Shown here: one piece after another, positions 28,489-37,966 of the stretch | Layout of the letters: every line of letters begins with the position of its first letter | Numbering within the stretch: the first letter of the stretch is position 1 | Assembly: GCF_014201735.1 (NCBI RefSeq) | Contig: NZ_JACHFE010000001.1 | Location: forward strand, 248,001-312,000 | DNA from: Marinobacter oulmenensis | GTDB lineage: Bacteria; Pseudomonadota; Gammaproteobacteria; Pseudomonadales; Oleiphilaceae | Reading direction: 5' to 3' | DNA: 64,000 nucleotides | Made by a program: the position numbers and the translations under genes | Notes under the pieces: generated by a model | The model's input: only the letters and a program-made list of their open reading frames with translations | Told to the model about the DNA's origin: nothing | Databases searched by the model: none

Positions 28489-29784
28489 TTACAGGCTGTT
28501 GAACCAGCCCTCCATCTTGTCCATGGCCATGACCAGGCGGGGGCAGGCTTGCTGTACGAACGCGTCGTCCAGCTCTTTTTCCGCGTATTCGTCGCCGGCG
28601 ATAGCCAGGGCCTGGCCGCCGTCAAAGTCCACAAAGGCCAGGCGTGCGCCCAGGTGATCCGGTGAGAAGCCGAAGTCGCTGGCGGGCAGGATGGCCACCC
28701 CGGTTTTTTCCAGTAGCGCCGTACACAGGGCCTGGGCCGTCTTGATGTCCTGGCTGGCCAGCCTGTCGCGGAAGCTGGAGAAATCCGGGAACAGATAGAA
28801 GGCGCCCTCCGGCTTCTGTACCACCGCGCCCATCTCGTTCAGGCGGCGGTGCATGTACTCGCCGACCACCTTCAGCACCCGGCGCGACTGGGTCAGGTAC
28901 TCGGTGATGTCATCACCGCCGTTGAAGGCAGTAATCGCCGCGTACTGGGTTGGCGCGCTGGTCGAGGTGAAGGTTTCGCTGGCAATGATCGCCATGGCGT
29001 CCTGCAGGGGCCGCAGTTCCGGTGGGAAGATAAACGCGCCCAGGCGCCAGCCGCCTGCGCCGGCCCACTTGGACAGGCCCGTGCTGATGATGGTGCCTTC
29101 CGGGTAGTAGCGGGCAATGGACTTGTGTTTGCCCTCGAAGTGCACCTCGCCGTAGATTTCATCCGACAGCAGGATCAGGTTGTACTTGCGGGCCACGTTG
29201 GCAATCGCCAGCAACTGATCGTCGGTGTAGGTGCAGCCGGTCGGGTTGGACGGGTAGTTCAGGATCAGGATGCGCGGGCGTGACGGGTCGTCCCGACAGA
29301 TGATGTCGAGCTCTTCCGCTGTTAACTGCCAGTTGTTCTCGGCATGGGTTGGCAGCCAGTGTACGGAACGGCCGATGATACGGGCCTGTGGCGCGTAGGA
29401 CACCCAGCTCGGCCGTGGAATCAGCAGATCACCGTAGTAGGCCAGTTGCAGCATGAAGAGCAGCTCCTTGGAGCCGGGGCCGATCAGTACATCTTCCCAG
29501 GTGGAACGCATGCGCTCACTGCGGTTGATATAGCCGGAGATGGCTTCACGCAGATCCTTCAGGCCCCGCACCGGCAGGTAGTCTTTTTCGTGGGCGTGAG
29601 CCTTGAGGGACTCGACCACGCGCTCGGGAACCGGGAAGGGCGACTGACCCAGGCCCAGTTTGATGATGTCTTTGCCCTGCGCGCGCAGGTGGTTGCTCAG
29701 CTCGTTGATCCGGAGGGTCGCCGAGGGCTGGATGCCCCGGACGTTGAGGTTGATGGCGTACAGATGTTCGCTTTTTATGTCCAT
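28489..29784 (-). CDS. pyridoxal-phosphate aminotransferase, class I/II
   Basis: Fold-type I aminotransferase of 431 residues. Substrate-loop NYPSNPTGCTYTDDQL, the LSDEIYGEVHFEG segment with the PLP-ring Asp, and STGLSKWAGAGGWRLG with the Schiff-base Lys are clear. The start ATG lies 28 codons before the typical SATLRINEL N terminus, a normal length. It could act on aspartate, aromatic or branched amino acids; neighbouring genes do not decide. Confidence 0.9.
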   Translation of the reverse strand: MDIKSEHLYAINLNVRGIQPSATLRINELSNHLRAQGKDIIKLGLGQSPFPVPERVVESLKAHAHEKDYLPVRGLKDLREAISGYINRSERMRSTWEDVLIGPGSKELLFMLQLAYYGDLLIPRPSWVSYAPQARIIGRSVHWLPTHAENNWQLTAEELDIICRDDPSRPRILILNYPSNPTGCTYTDDQLLAIANVARKYNLILLSDEIYGEVHFEGKHKSIARYYPEGTIISTGLSKWAGAGGWRLGAFIFPPELRPLQDAMAIIASETFTSTSAPTQYAAITAFNGGDDITEYLTQSRRVLKVVGEYMHRRLNEMGAVVQKPEGAFYLFPDFSSFRDRLASQDIKTAQALCTALLEKTGVAILPASDFGFSPDHLGARLAFVDFDGGQALAIAGDEYAEKELDDAFVQQACPRLVMAMDKMEGWFNSL

Positions 29785-29889
29785 TGTCCCGGTCTGTTGG
29801 TGAATGTTGGCACCGGGCAGTATAGGGGGCCAAACATATAAGTTGTATGTAGGCGGATAAGGGATTGCCGAAGCACCCGGCCGGGCCCC

Positions 29890-31218
29890 TTACTGCTTGA
29901 TCCAGACTTCAACCCGCCCGTTCCGGGGGCTGCCGGTATCGCCAACCGGCATGTACTGGCCATAGCCGGTATAGGCCACATCCAGCAGGCCGTTTTTGCG
30001 CAGCGCTGTGCTGACGGACAGGGCACGGAGTTCGGAAATCATCTGGGCCCGGAGTTCATGACTCTGGGCATCGGCAAAACCGATCAGCATCAGGTCATCC
30101 GGTGTCCGGTTGTGTCGGCGCAGGTACTGCTTCACCCGAAGCAGATCCCGCAGGGCCTTGTTGTCGAGCCGGGTGCGCCCTTCGGCAAACCGGAAATTAA
30201 CGGTCAGGCGCTGGTAGTTGGACGTGAGCTGCTGGAAGGTCCGGGGAACGGTGGCGTCAAACTCGGGTTTGACGGCGATGGGATTCTGGGAAATGAAACC
30301 GGAATCCGCCACCAGGTCCTGACCTTTCTGACCGAGCGCGAACTCGATCAGGCCGGAAGCCATGGTGGTGGTCTGGTTGCCCAGGGTGTACATGAACAGC
30401 CGGCGGGATAGTGGGTAGTCTTCAGTGGCCACCGTGAGCTGGTTAGGCTTGAGAGCCGGGGCATTGCCGTCGGAGATGGCCAGCAGTTTGCTGTCGCGAA
30501 CCGAGGCCAGGCCGGAAAAACCAATGCCGGCCGGGTCCCGGGCCACGTCATCGGAGAGTTGGTCGTTGGACTCGTAGCGTCGCGCCGATTCGTGCAACTC
30601 GTACGCCTTGCCCAGTACCAGGGAACTGAAGGTGTCCCAGGTGCCGGAACGATTGTCCCGGGCGTACAGGTGGATCTCGCGGTTGGGACCGCCCAGCTCT
30701 GACCAGTTGCGGACCTCGCCTGAGAAAATCCGGGCCAGGTTTTCGATGCTCAGCCTGACGATGGGGTTGGACGGATGAACAAGGATGGCGAGCCCGTCGA
30801 TGGCGATCACATGTTCGCTGTCCAGTGAGGTCATGTCCGCCCGGTCACTGAGTTGTTCCACCTCGGCGGGCTTGGCGGGGCGTGATGCCGCCCAGATGTT
30901 GGCCTGGCCTTCATTCAGGGCACGGAAACCGGTGCTGGAGCCATGGGCGGCGACCAGAACGCTGATCCTGTCGTTGTCCTGTCCGACACTGAGAATCTTC
31001 TCATTGGGGGCGCCAGTGCCGCCGGTGCTGACAGAGCCGCCGGTCAGTTGCTCCAGATAACCGGTGACCAGCATCGGTGCCAGAGTGGCTCCGACCGTGT
31101 TGGAACCGTGGATCTCCAGATCATGGCCTGCGGAGGCCTGGGTGATTGCCAGAAGAAGTGCGCCGATCAGCGCCCTGGCTTTGCCGGTACAGCCCCGAAG
31201 TTTGTGCTCCTGAATCAT
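29890..31218 (-). CDS. PstS-like phosphate-binding domain fused to OmpA domain
   Basis: Exported protein of 442 residues. After a signal peptide (ALIGALLLAITQASA) comes a PstS-like periplasmic binding domain: LEIHGSNTVGATLAPMLV, RDNRSGTWDTF (a phosphate-loop-like segment), and GIGFSGLASV. The last 120 residues are an OmpA C-terminal domain (FRFAEGRTRLDNKALRDL, GFADAQ, RNGRVEVWIKQ) that binds peptidoglycan. Such fusions exist in marine bacteria, but function is not settled. It would hold a binding protein on the cell wall. No pst permease genes are nearby, so import by this protein is unproven. Confidence 0.85.
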   Translation of the reverse strand: MIQEHKLRGCTGKARALIGALLLAITQASAGHDLEIHGSNTVGATLAPMLVTGYLEQLTGGSVSTGGTGAPNEKILSVGQDNDRISVLVAAHGSSTGFRALNEGQANIWAASRPAKPAEVEQLSDRADMTSLDSEHVIAIDGLAILVHPSNPIVRLSIENLARIFSGEVRNWSELGGPNREIHLYARDNRSGTWDTFSSLVLGKAYELHESARRYESNDQLSDDVARDPAGIGFSGLASVRDSKLLAISDGNAPALKPNQLTVATEDYPLSRRLFMYTLGNQTTTMASGLIEFALGQKGQDLVADSGFISQNPIAVKPEFDATVPRTFQQLTSNYQRLTVNFRFAEGRTRLDNKALRDLLRVKQYLRRHNRTPDDLMLIGFADAQSHELRAQMISELRALSVSTALRKNGLLDVAYTGYGQYMPVGDTGSPRNGRVEVWIKQ

Positions 31219-31311
31219 CTGTCTTATGCCTGCTCACACCGATGGAAATGATCCCCCAAGATTGGCGGATAAATGTGACATTTTTGTTGCAGTCCGCCAG
31301 GGGCGAGGGTT

Positions 31312-31623
31312 TCAGAAGCGGTGAGGGTCGAGCTCCATGTTCAGGATCTGCCGCCCAAGCATGATAATGCGGCCGGTATAGCGCTCTTCGCCGGTGGTGG
31401 TAAAATCGAACAGGAATCGCCGCCAGACCCGCAGCTTGCCGTCGCTATCCCGTTTGAACCAGAGGCCGCGCAGATAGACGGCATCGTCCAGAAGCAGCAC
31501 ATCCATGGACTTGCAGTAGCGTTGGGCGGCCTTCAGTACGAAGTCCTTGATGGCCTTGGCGCGCCACCAGTACCAGATGGCGAGGCCGGCGATGAAAAGC
31601 CAGAAGAGGGTGCCCAGAGTCAA
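31312..31623 (-). CDS. DUF3301 family membrane-anchored protein
   Basis: Small protein with one N-terminal helix (LFWLFIAGLAIWYWWRA) and a soluble domain (LLDDAVYLRGLWFKRDSDG, then FLFDFTTTGEERYTGRI) that fits DUF3301, a family of about 100 residues with unknown function. TTG at 31623 gives the family length (103 residues) and has AGGA eleven bases upstream. A longer frame reaches ATG 31752 but adds a basic, Pro/Asn-rich stretch unlike the family. Confidence 0.65.
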   Translation of the reverse strand: MTLGTLFWLFIAGLAIWYWWRAKAIKDFVLKAAQRYCKSMDVLLLDDAVYLRGLWFKRDSDGKLRVWRRFLFDFTTTGEERYTGRIIMLGRQILNMELDPHRF

Positions 31624-32004
31624 GGTGTTGGCGGTCCTGTGGTGTCGTGAATCCTGATCGGACCGCCAGATTACCTTATTGGGCGGGTTCGGCAAATTCC
31701 CGCGACCGGTCGGGTTGCGGTCAGCCGTCAGTTTCGGGCGGTCGCGGAGCATGTGCAGGACGTCTTCATTGGCCGCGCTGATCTGGCTTTTGGGATTGGT
31801 AGTGAACGGGATAAGGGACAGTGGTTCCCGCCGGTGAGATGCAGGCCGATATCCGTATTCTGCAATTCTGGTGGGGCCACGCCTGGTTTGCGGCGACTTT
31901 CGTCAAACCGGTGGTACTTTCTGCAATATATGGATAGGTCCTGTCCGGTTAACGCATATGCTGGTGTACAAAAATCGCGAATATCATCAGGGAAGGCGGG
32001 TCGT
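31624..32004. other. divergent intergenic region, structured
   Basis: Region between the DUF3301 gene (minus) and the GGDEF-EAL gene (plus). It holds two perfect 8-bp inverted repeats: GGCGGTCC/GGACCGCC (31630-31667) and CGCGACCG/CGGTCGCG (31701-31746). On the minus strand the 3' arm of the first contains the AGGA that would serve the DUF3301 TTG start. I see no convincing promoter. Confidence 0.5.
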
Positions 32005-33696
32005 ATGCACGTATTGGAGGATCAGGATTTCAGAGCGCTTGTGGACAATCACCCCAAGGCGATTCTGTTGTCCACGATGGACGCCCACATCACCTATGTG
32101 AATCACCGGTTCCGATCCCTGACCGGTTACCGGGCGGACGAGGTGATCGGGAAAACACCAGCGATCCTCAGCTCGGGCATGCACTCCGCGGATTTCTACC
32201 AGAACATGTGGCAGCGCCTTGAACACTCCGGACGCTGGGAAGGCTTGATCTGGAACCGCCGTAAAAGCGGAGAAAACTATCCCCAGTGGCTGACCATCTA
32301 CACGGTCCATTGTGGTGCTCGGGCCTTCTATGTTGGTGTTTTCATGGACGTGGGCGAACTCACCGCCAATGATGAACGCCTGGCCGCGATGGCCTATTAC
32401 GATCCCCTGACGGAACTGCCCAACCGGACCCTGTTCCAGGAATTTCTGAAGGCGCGGGCCAGCCAGCGTAAATCGGTGCAGAATCTTTTTGCGGTTCTGT
32501 ATATAGATCTCGATTTTTTCAAGTCGGTCAATGACCTGCATGGCCATGACAGTGGTGATCGGGTGTTACAGCAGGCGGCGGCCTGCATCCAGGGCGTGCT
32601 CCGCAAAGGCGATGTGGTTGCCCGGCTGTCTGGCGATGAGTTTGCCGCCATCATCGAGTTACGGGAAGAGGCGGAACTGGAGCCGGTGTGTCGTCGCATG
32701 AACAGTGTTTTCCAGGGGCCAGTTGTGGTCGGTGAGCATGAGTATTTCCTGTCAGCATCGGTCGGGGCGGCGATTTTTCCGAGACACGCGGAGACTGCCG
32801 GTGATCTGCTGCTGAAAGCGGACCGGGCCATGTACAGCGCCAAGATGGCGGGGCGGGCCTGTTACCGCGTCTACAGTGCGGAGGAGAGCGAGCACGGGCA
32901 ACACAAGCGCCGGATCTCTGAATCGCTGGTGGCGTCGCTCAAGGTTTCACCCGAGGAATTCTCCGTGGTGTATCAGCCGCAGTATGACCTCGACAGCGGC
33001 CGACTGGTGGGCCTGGAGGCACTGTTGCGGTGGCAGCATCCGGAGTTTGGGGCGGTTTCACCGGCCGAATTTGTACCGCTGGCGGAGCAGCGTGGCGTCA
33101 TTCATGAGCTGACGGAGCAACTGGTCCGTTGCATTCGTCGGGACCTGGACTCCGATACGTTCATTGGCAAGGGTGATCAGCGGCTGGCGATCAATATCTC
33201 GGCCCGCCAGATTGCCGACAGCCGTCTTGAACACCTGCTGGACCCTTTCTTTGAGGCCACCCGTCAGGCTGGTTGGCTACCCGAACTGGAAATCACCGAA
33301 ACCCATCTGATGAATCTGTCCAGGCGCAGCCTGGAACAACTCAGGGCCTTTGGCGACAAGGGCGTCACAGTGGCGGTGGATGATTTTGGCACTGGCTATT
33401 CGTCGCTGGCATACCTCCAGACTTTGCCGGTCCACGTGCTCAAGATTGATCGTCAGTTTGTCAGCCGGCTGGGGCCGGATCGGCGGGATTCCCGAATCGT
33501 CGCTGCGATCCTGGCCATTGCCGATGCCCTGGATCTGGAGGTAATAGCGGAGGGGATCGAAACCGAACTGCAGAAGAGCCGGTTACAGGAACTCAACTGC
33601 CACCGGGGGCAGGGCTATCTGATGGCCCGGCCGTCTCCACTGGCAGGCCTTTCCCTGGCGGACGCGGAGCCTTCCAGCAACCGTACCCCTGCTTGA
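32005..33696 (+). CDS. PAS-GGDEF-EAL c-di-GMP enzyme
   Basis: Cytoplasmic protein of 563 residues with three modules: a PAS domain (about 10-125; ITYVNHRFRSLTGYRADEVIG), a GGDEF domain (about 130-290) and an EAL domain (about 310-555). The diguanylate cyclase signature is SGDEF rather than GGDEF; a Ser at the first position can be tolerated. The EAL phosphodiesterase motifs GLEALLRW, EITETHL, VDDFGTGYSSLAYL and EGIET are intact, so c-di-GMP hydrolysis is the safer prediction. Start at 32005 has GGGAAGG eight bases upstream. No membrane segments; the PAS domain lacks an obvious cofactor site by eye. Confidence 0.9.
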   Translation: MHVLEDQDFRALVDNHPKAILLSTMDAHITYVNHRFRSLTGYRADEVIGKTPAILSSGMHSADFYQNMWQRLEHSGRWEGLIWNRRKSGENYPQWLTIYTVHCGARAFYVGVFMDVGELTANDERLAAMAYYDPLTELPNRTLFQEFLKARASQRKSVQNLFAVLYIDLDFFKSVNDLHGHDSGDRVLQQAAACIQGVLRKGDVVARLSGDEFAAIIELREEAELEPVCRRMNSVFQGPVVVGEHEYFLSASVGAAIFPRHAETAGDLLLKADRAMYSAKMAGRACYRVYSAEESEHGQHKRRISESLVASLKVSPEEFSVVYQPQYDLDSGRLVGLEALLRWQHPEFGAVSPAEFVPLAEQRGVIHELTEQLVRCIRRDLDSDTFIGKGDQRLAINISARQIADSRLEHLLDPFFEATRQAGWLPELEITETHLMNLSRRSLEQLRAFGDKGVTVAVDDFGTGYSSLAYLQTLPVHVLKIDRQFVSRLGPDRRDSRIVAAILAIADALDLEVIAEGIETELQKSRLQELNCHRGQGYLMARPSPLAGLSLADAEPSSNRTPA

Positions 33697-33756
33697 TAGG
33701 CGTCAAGAAAAAATGAAATGCTGTCCAGTTTTTGAGCGTTTTGCAAAATTTGGCTA

Positions 33757-33802
33757 GGGCCTGAAGCGTGAGTGCCTTAAAAAGGCCCGATCACTCACTT
33801 TT
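33757..33802 (+). promoter_or_regulatory. interleaved stems upstream of the AraC gene (pseudoknot or switch)
   Basis: GGGCCT (33757-33762) pairs with AGGCCC (33783-33788), and GTGAGTG (33768-33774) pairs with CACTCAC (33792-33798), in an a-b-a'-b' order. TTTT follows the second stem. The two stems are either a pseudoknot or two exclusive folds; the second could terminate the upstream gene. Confidence 0.5.
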
Positions 33803-33836
33803 CATATAAGCCCTTATGCGCCACCAGGATGCAAAA

Positions 33837-34787
33837 ATGGAACTGGATGCCTACCTGCGGCTGAATCAGGCCGCCTCCGGAGAATGGTTACACGCGATCC
33901 GGGATTTGCTGGGGTGCCAGGCCATCGACTGCGAAGTCGACCGGAGCCAGTCGGTTGTAGGGTCCCTGTCGGCGCTCCATGCCGAAGCCGGCACCGTCTC
34001 GGTATTGACCACCACCCAGGATATGACCCTCACTGCCTGCCGTCTGCCGACGGCTTTGCTCGTTATTCCGGTGCAGGGCCGCTGTGATGTTACCCTTGGC
34101 GGCGGTGCCCAATTGCCCGTTTTCCCCCTGGCGATGATTCCTGCAGAACGAGAGTTTGTCTTGCGCGCCGGAGAGGCCACAACGTTGATTCTGGTATTGC
34201 CAGTCAATGGGGACATTCCCCGCTGGCCGGATCGGCAACTGTCCGAGGCACTGGCAGCAGAGGTTCACCGTTTCCTGTTTCTATCGGACTATTTCCGGGA
34301 TCATCGCGATGCCTGTCGTCGGGCCGAAGCCCTGTTTTCCCAGCTGGAGATGGCGCTGAACGCCGGCGGTGATGGGGAGGTGAGTCTGTCGCCGGAACTG
34401 GACCGTCGTCTGGTTCGGGTCATTGAGAAGATCCGGAATGAGCCCGAGTGGGCGTTCAATCTACGTGAACTGGCCAGTCATTCCGGGGTCAGCGAGCGCA
34501 ACCTCTACTACCTGATGAAACGGGAAACCGGGCTGACGCCGTATCGCTTCTATCAGCGCTGTCGGCTGATCCGGGTTCGTCGTCGCCTGGTGGACTGCAC
34601 CTGCGATGTTCCACACATTTCCTGGTACGCGGCGGATGAGGGCTTCTCCCACCTTGGCCGTTTTGCGGCGCTTTATCGTGAACACTTCGGTGAACTGCCC
34701 AGTGAAACCGTACAATGGCGTCGGGCGCTGCAGGCGCGGGAGGCCAGCCACCGGGAAGCAGCGTCTGCGGTGGCTGCTAACGCCTGA
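33837..34787 (+). CDS. AraC family transcriptional regulator
   Basis: Regulator of 316 residues. The last 100 residues are an AraC/XylS DNA-binding domain with two helix-turn-helices: LRELASHSGVSERNLYYLM, then the C-terminal GFSHLGRFAALYREHFGELP. The N-terminal domain is a cupin-like sensor resembling the AraC_binding_2 type (LLVIPVQGRCDVTL). The ATG at 33837 has AGGATG spacing; 33816 is an alternative without a ribosome site. Convergent with the RND operon through a strong bidirectional terminator; whether it controls that operon is unknown. Confidence 0.88.
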   Translation: MELDAYLRLNQAASGEWLHAIRDLLGCQAIDCEVDRSQSVVGSLSALHAEAGTVSVLTTTQDMTLTACRLPTALLVIPVQGRCDVTLGGGAQLPVFPLAMIPAEREFVLRAGEATTLILVLPVNGDIPRWPDRQLSEALAAEVHRFLFLSDYFRDHRDACRRAEALFSQLEMALNAGGDGEVSLSPELDRRLVRVIEKIRNEPEWAFNLRELASHSGVSERNLYYLMKRETGLTPYRFYQRCRLIRVRRRLVDCTCDVPHISWYAADEGFSHLGRFAALYREHFGELPSETVQWRRALQAREASHREAASAVAANA

Positions 34788-34821
34788 GTTGATAAACGCC
34801 GGGTGTTTTTCCCCGGACATA

Positions 34822-34857
34822 AAAAAAGCCCGTCAGGTACTCCTGACGGGCTTTTTT
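34822..34857. terminator. bidirectional rho-independent terminator
   Basis: Perfect 16-bp stem (AAAAAAGCCCGTCAGG / CCTGACGGGCTTTTTT) around TACT. T-runs exist on both strands, so it ends both the AraC gene and the RND operon. Confidence 0.95.
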
Positions 34858-34873
34858 GTTACTGGCCCGAAGG

Positions 34874-37800
34874 TCAGTGGCTGTTGGCCGGAGTGGCTCC
34901 GGTCGGCGCCTGATCCTCTGAGGATGAGTCATTGTCCGGATCGTTATGCTCCCTGGCCAGCAGGATGTAGAAGGCTGGCAGCACGAAGATCGTGAACAGG
35001 GTACCAATCCCCAGACCGGCACTGATGGTCAGGCCGATGGCGAACCGGCTTTCGGCGCCCGGGCCAATGGCGATCAGCAACGGTACCATGGCAAAGATCA
35101 GTGCCAGGGAGGTCATGATGATCGGGCGCAGCCGGATGGCGGCTGCCTCGATCACGGCTTCGATCTTGTTCATGCCCTGCTGCTTCTGCAACTGGTTGGC
35201 AAATTCCACGATCAGGATACCGTTTTTCGAAACCACCCCGATCAGTGTGATCAGGCCCACCTGGGTGTAGATGTTCATGGTGGCGAAGCCAAGCACAATG
35301 AAGGCCATAGCCCCGGCGACAGACATGGGCACCGACACCAGAATGATGAACGGGTCGCGCCAGCTCTCAAACTGGGCAGCCAGCACCAGGTAGATGACCA
35401 GCAGTGACAGGAAGAAGGTCACCATCAGGGCGCTGCCCTGATTGGCCAACTGCCGGGTCTGGCCGGTGTAGTCGTAGCTGAAGCCCTGCGGGAAGGCGTC
35501 GTCCGCGGCCTGCTCCATGAAGTCCATGGCCGTACCCATGGCCACACCCGGCATGGGCACGCCCTGGATGGTCAGGGAGTTGAGCTGGTTGAACTGGGTA
35601 CGGTTGGACGGTTCAACATCCTTCCTGAAGCTCACCACGCTGGCCAGGGATATCAACTCACCGCTGTCCGCGCGGATGTAGTAATCGTTCAGGGCCTGCT
35701 CGTCCAGCCGGAACTTCTGGTCTACCTGCGGGATGACCTGATAGGAACGGCCTTCCATGCTGAAGCGGTTGATGTAGCCGCCGCCCAGCATGCTGGACAG
35801 TGATTGCCCTACATCCTGCATGGACAGTCCCAGATCGGCCACCCGGTCACGGTCCACGTGGATGCGGGTGACTGGCCGGTCGAAGTTGATGGACTTCTGC
35901 AGGAACATAAAGTTACCGCTGGCCATGGCTTTGCCCACCATTTCATCGGCCACCTGGTCCAGTTGTTCATAGCTGCCACCGGTGGTGACCACAAACTGGA
36001 ACGGCAGGCCGCCACCGGAACCCGGCAGGGCCGGCGGCGCAAATACCGCGGTCTGCAGGCCGGTCACTTTCTTCAGCTCGCCGTCCAGTTGCGGCTGGAC
36101 GTCGAACTGGGTTACTTCCCGCTCACTCCAGGGCTTCAGCTTGAAGCCGCCGAAGACGGCGTTCGGGCCGGTGATCCCCAGAATCATGAAGTCTTCGCTG
36201 TAGCCGGGAATGTCGGACATGCGGTTCTGGACCTCATCCCCATGTTCCTGCAGGTATTCCAGGGTGGACGTCTGTGGCCCAAGTCCCTGGTAGAACAGGA
36301 TGCCCTGGTCCTCGGTCGGTGCCAGTTCGTTCTCACTCATGCTGACCATGAAGTAGATAGAGGCCAGCACGACCACCGCGAAGAAAATCACCACGGATTT
36401 GGTCTGCATCAGTGAGGACAGGGCTGACTTGTAGCCGGAAGACAGGCCGGAGAAGGTACGTTCCACCACCTGCTCGAAGCGGCCCGGATTACCGTGCGGT
36501 TTGAGCACCATGCCCGAGAGCATGGGCGACAGGGTCAGGGCCACGATGCCTGAGATCACAACGGTGCCCGCCAGGGTAAAGGCGAACTCGGTGAACAGGG
36601 AGCCAATCAGGCCGCCCATGAAGCCGATGGGCGCATACACGGCCACCAGCGTGGTGGTCATGGCGATAATGGGGGTCGCCATCTCTCGGGCGCCATGAAG
36701 CGCCGCTTCGAACTTGGTCTCACCATCCTCAATGTGCCGGTGCACGTTCTCCACCATGATGATGGCGTCATCCACCACCAGGCCGATGGCCAGCACCATG
36801 GACAGCAGCGTCAGCAGGTTCAGCGAGAAGCCGAACATCAGCATGATGAAGGCGCCGCCCACCAGTGACAGGGGTACGGCAATGGACGGCACCACCGAGG
36901 CACGGATAGAACCCAGGCACAGGAACACCACCACCAGTACGATAATCATAGCCTCAACGAGAGTCTTGATAACCTCGTTGATGGAGTCATCGATGAAGTC
37001 GGAGGCGTCGTAGGCAAGGCGTACATTCATGCCTGACGGCAACTGGCTTTCGATCTCCGGCAGCGTGTCTTTCACCAGTCCTGCAACCGTAAGAGGGTTG
37101 GCCCCGGGGGCCATTTCAATCGCGACATAGGTAGCAGGCTGCCCCTTATACAGGGCCAGTGAGTCGTAGGTCTCGGAGCCGAGCTCGACGTTGGCAATGT
37201 CCTGCAGGCGGATTTGGGTGCCATCCTGGTTTTTGACGATCAGGTTGCCGAACTGGTCGGGGTCCGCCACGTCGGTATCACTGGTCATGGCCACTTCGAC
37301 GTACTGGCCCTTGGTGTTACCCACGGCGGCCTGATAGTTATTGGCGCGCAGTTTTGCTGCCACTTCCGTGGGGGTCATATCCACGGCGGCGAGCCGTTCC
37401 GGGTCCAGCCAGACCCGCAGGGCGAACTTGCGCCCAAGCAGTTCGGCTTTACCCACGCCGGCCAGTGCCTGCAGCTTGGGCTGGACCACGCGGGTCAGGT
37501 AGTCGGTGATCTGAGGTACGCCCAGCTCTTCACTGTAGAAGGCAATGTACATCAGCGCGGTGCTGTCACCGGTAGTCGAGGTGATAACGGGGTCTTCCGA
37601 CTCCGCGGGCAGTACGTTGCGCTGACTGGCTACCTTGGCCTGGATCTCGGCCAGGGCGGCGTTGGCGTCATAGTTCAGTTCCATCTTGGCTTCAATGGTG
37701 GAAGAGCCCTGGGAACTGGTGGAAGTCAGGTAGTCGATGCCACTGGCCTCGGCGATGGCCTGCTGCAGCGGCTGAGTAATGAAGCCCTTGATCAGGTCCG

Positions 37801-37966
37801 AGCTGGCGCCAGGGTAGGCCGTTGTGACGGTGACTGTGGTGCTCTCCAGCTGCGGATACTGCCGGATTTCCATCTCCATCGCTGCCCGGGCGCCGATCAG
37901 AAAGATCAGCAGGCTCACCACCGTGGCAAGCACGGGGCGATGAACGAATATGTCGGTAAATCGCAT
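34874..37966 (-). CDS. RND efflux transporter permease (HAE1 type)
   Basis: Inner-membrane drug/proton antiporter of 1030 residues in the AcrB/MexB superfamily. N terminus MRFTDIFVHRPVLATVVSLL is typical; the proton-relay aspartates are in GLVVDDAIIMVENVHRH (helix 4), and about twelve helices plus two large periplasmic loops are present. Length fits HAE1 pumps, and the sequence looks nearer to MexK/MexF-like than to AcrB. Start overlaps the adaptor stop by one base (TAATG), so they are translationally coupled. No outer-membrane channel gene is in the operon. Substrates unknown. Confidence 0.94.
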   Translation of the reverse strand: MRFTDIFVHRPVLATVVSLLIFLIGARAAMEMEIRQYPQLESTTVTVTTAYPGASSDLIKGFITQPLQQAIAEASGIDYLTSTSSQGSSTIEAKMELNYDANAALAEIQAKVASQRNVLPAESEDPVITSTTGDSTALMYIAFYSEELGVPQITDYLTRVVQPKLQALAGVGKAELLGRKFALRVWLDPERLAAVDMTPTEVAAKLRANNYQAAVGNTKGQYVEVAMTSDTDVADPDQFGNLIVKNQDGTQIRLQDIANVELGSETYDSLALYKGQPATYVAIEMAPGANPLTVAGLVKDTLPEIESQLPSGMNVRLAYDASDFIDDSINEVIKTLVEAMIIVLVVVFLCLGSIRASVVPSIAVPLSLVGGAFIMLMFGFSLNLLTLLSMVLAIGLVVDDAIIMVENVHRHIEDGETKFEAALHGAREMATPIIAMTTTLVAVYAPIGFMGGLIGSLFTEFAFTLAGTVVISGIVALTLSPMLSGMVLKPHGNPGRFEQVVERTFSGLSSGYKSALSSLMQTKSVVIFFAVVVLASIYFMVSMSENELAPTEDQGILFYQGLGPQTSTLEYLQEHGDEVQNRMSDIPGYSEDFMILGITGPNAVFGGFKLKPWSEREVTQFDVQPQLDGELKKVTGLQTAVFAPPALPGSGGGLPFQFVVTTGGSYEQLDQVADEMVGKAMASGNFMFLQKSINFDRPVTRIHVDRDRVADLGLSMQDVGQSLSSMLGGGYINRFSMEGRSYQVIPQVDQKFRLDEQALNDYYIRADSGELISLASVVSFRKDVEPSNRTQFNQLNSLTIQGVPMPGVAMGTAMDFMEQAADDAFPQGFSYDYTGQTRQLANQGSALMVTFFLSLLVIYLVLAAQFESWRDPFIILVSVPMSVAGAMAFIVLGFATMNIYTQVGLITLIGVVSKNGILIVEFANQLQKQQGMNKIEAVIEAAAIRLRPIIMTSLALIFAMVPLLIAIGPGAESRFAIGLTISAGLGIGTLFTIFVLPAFYILLAREHNDPDNDSSSEDQAPTGATPANSH

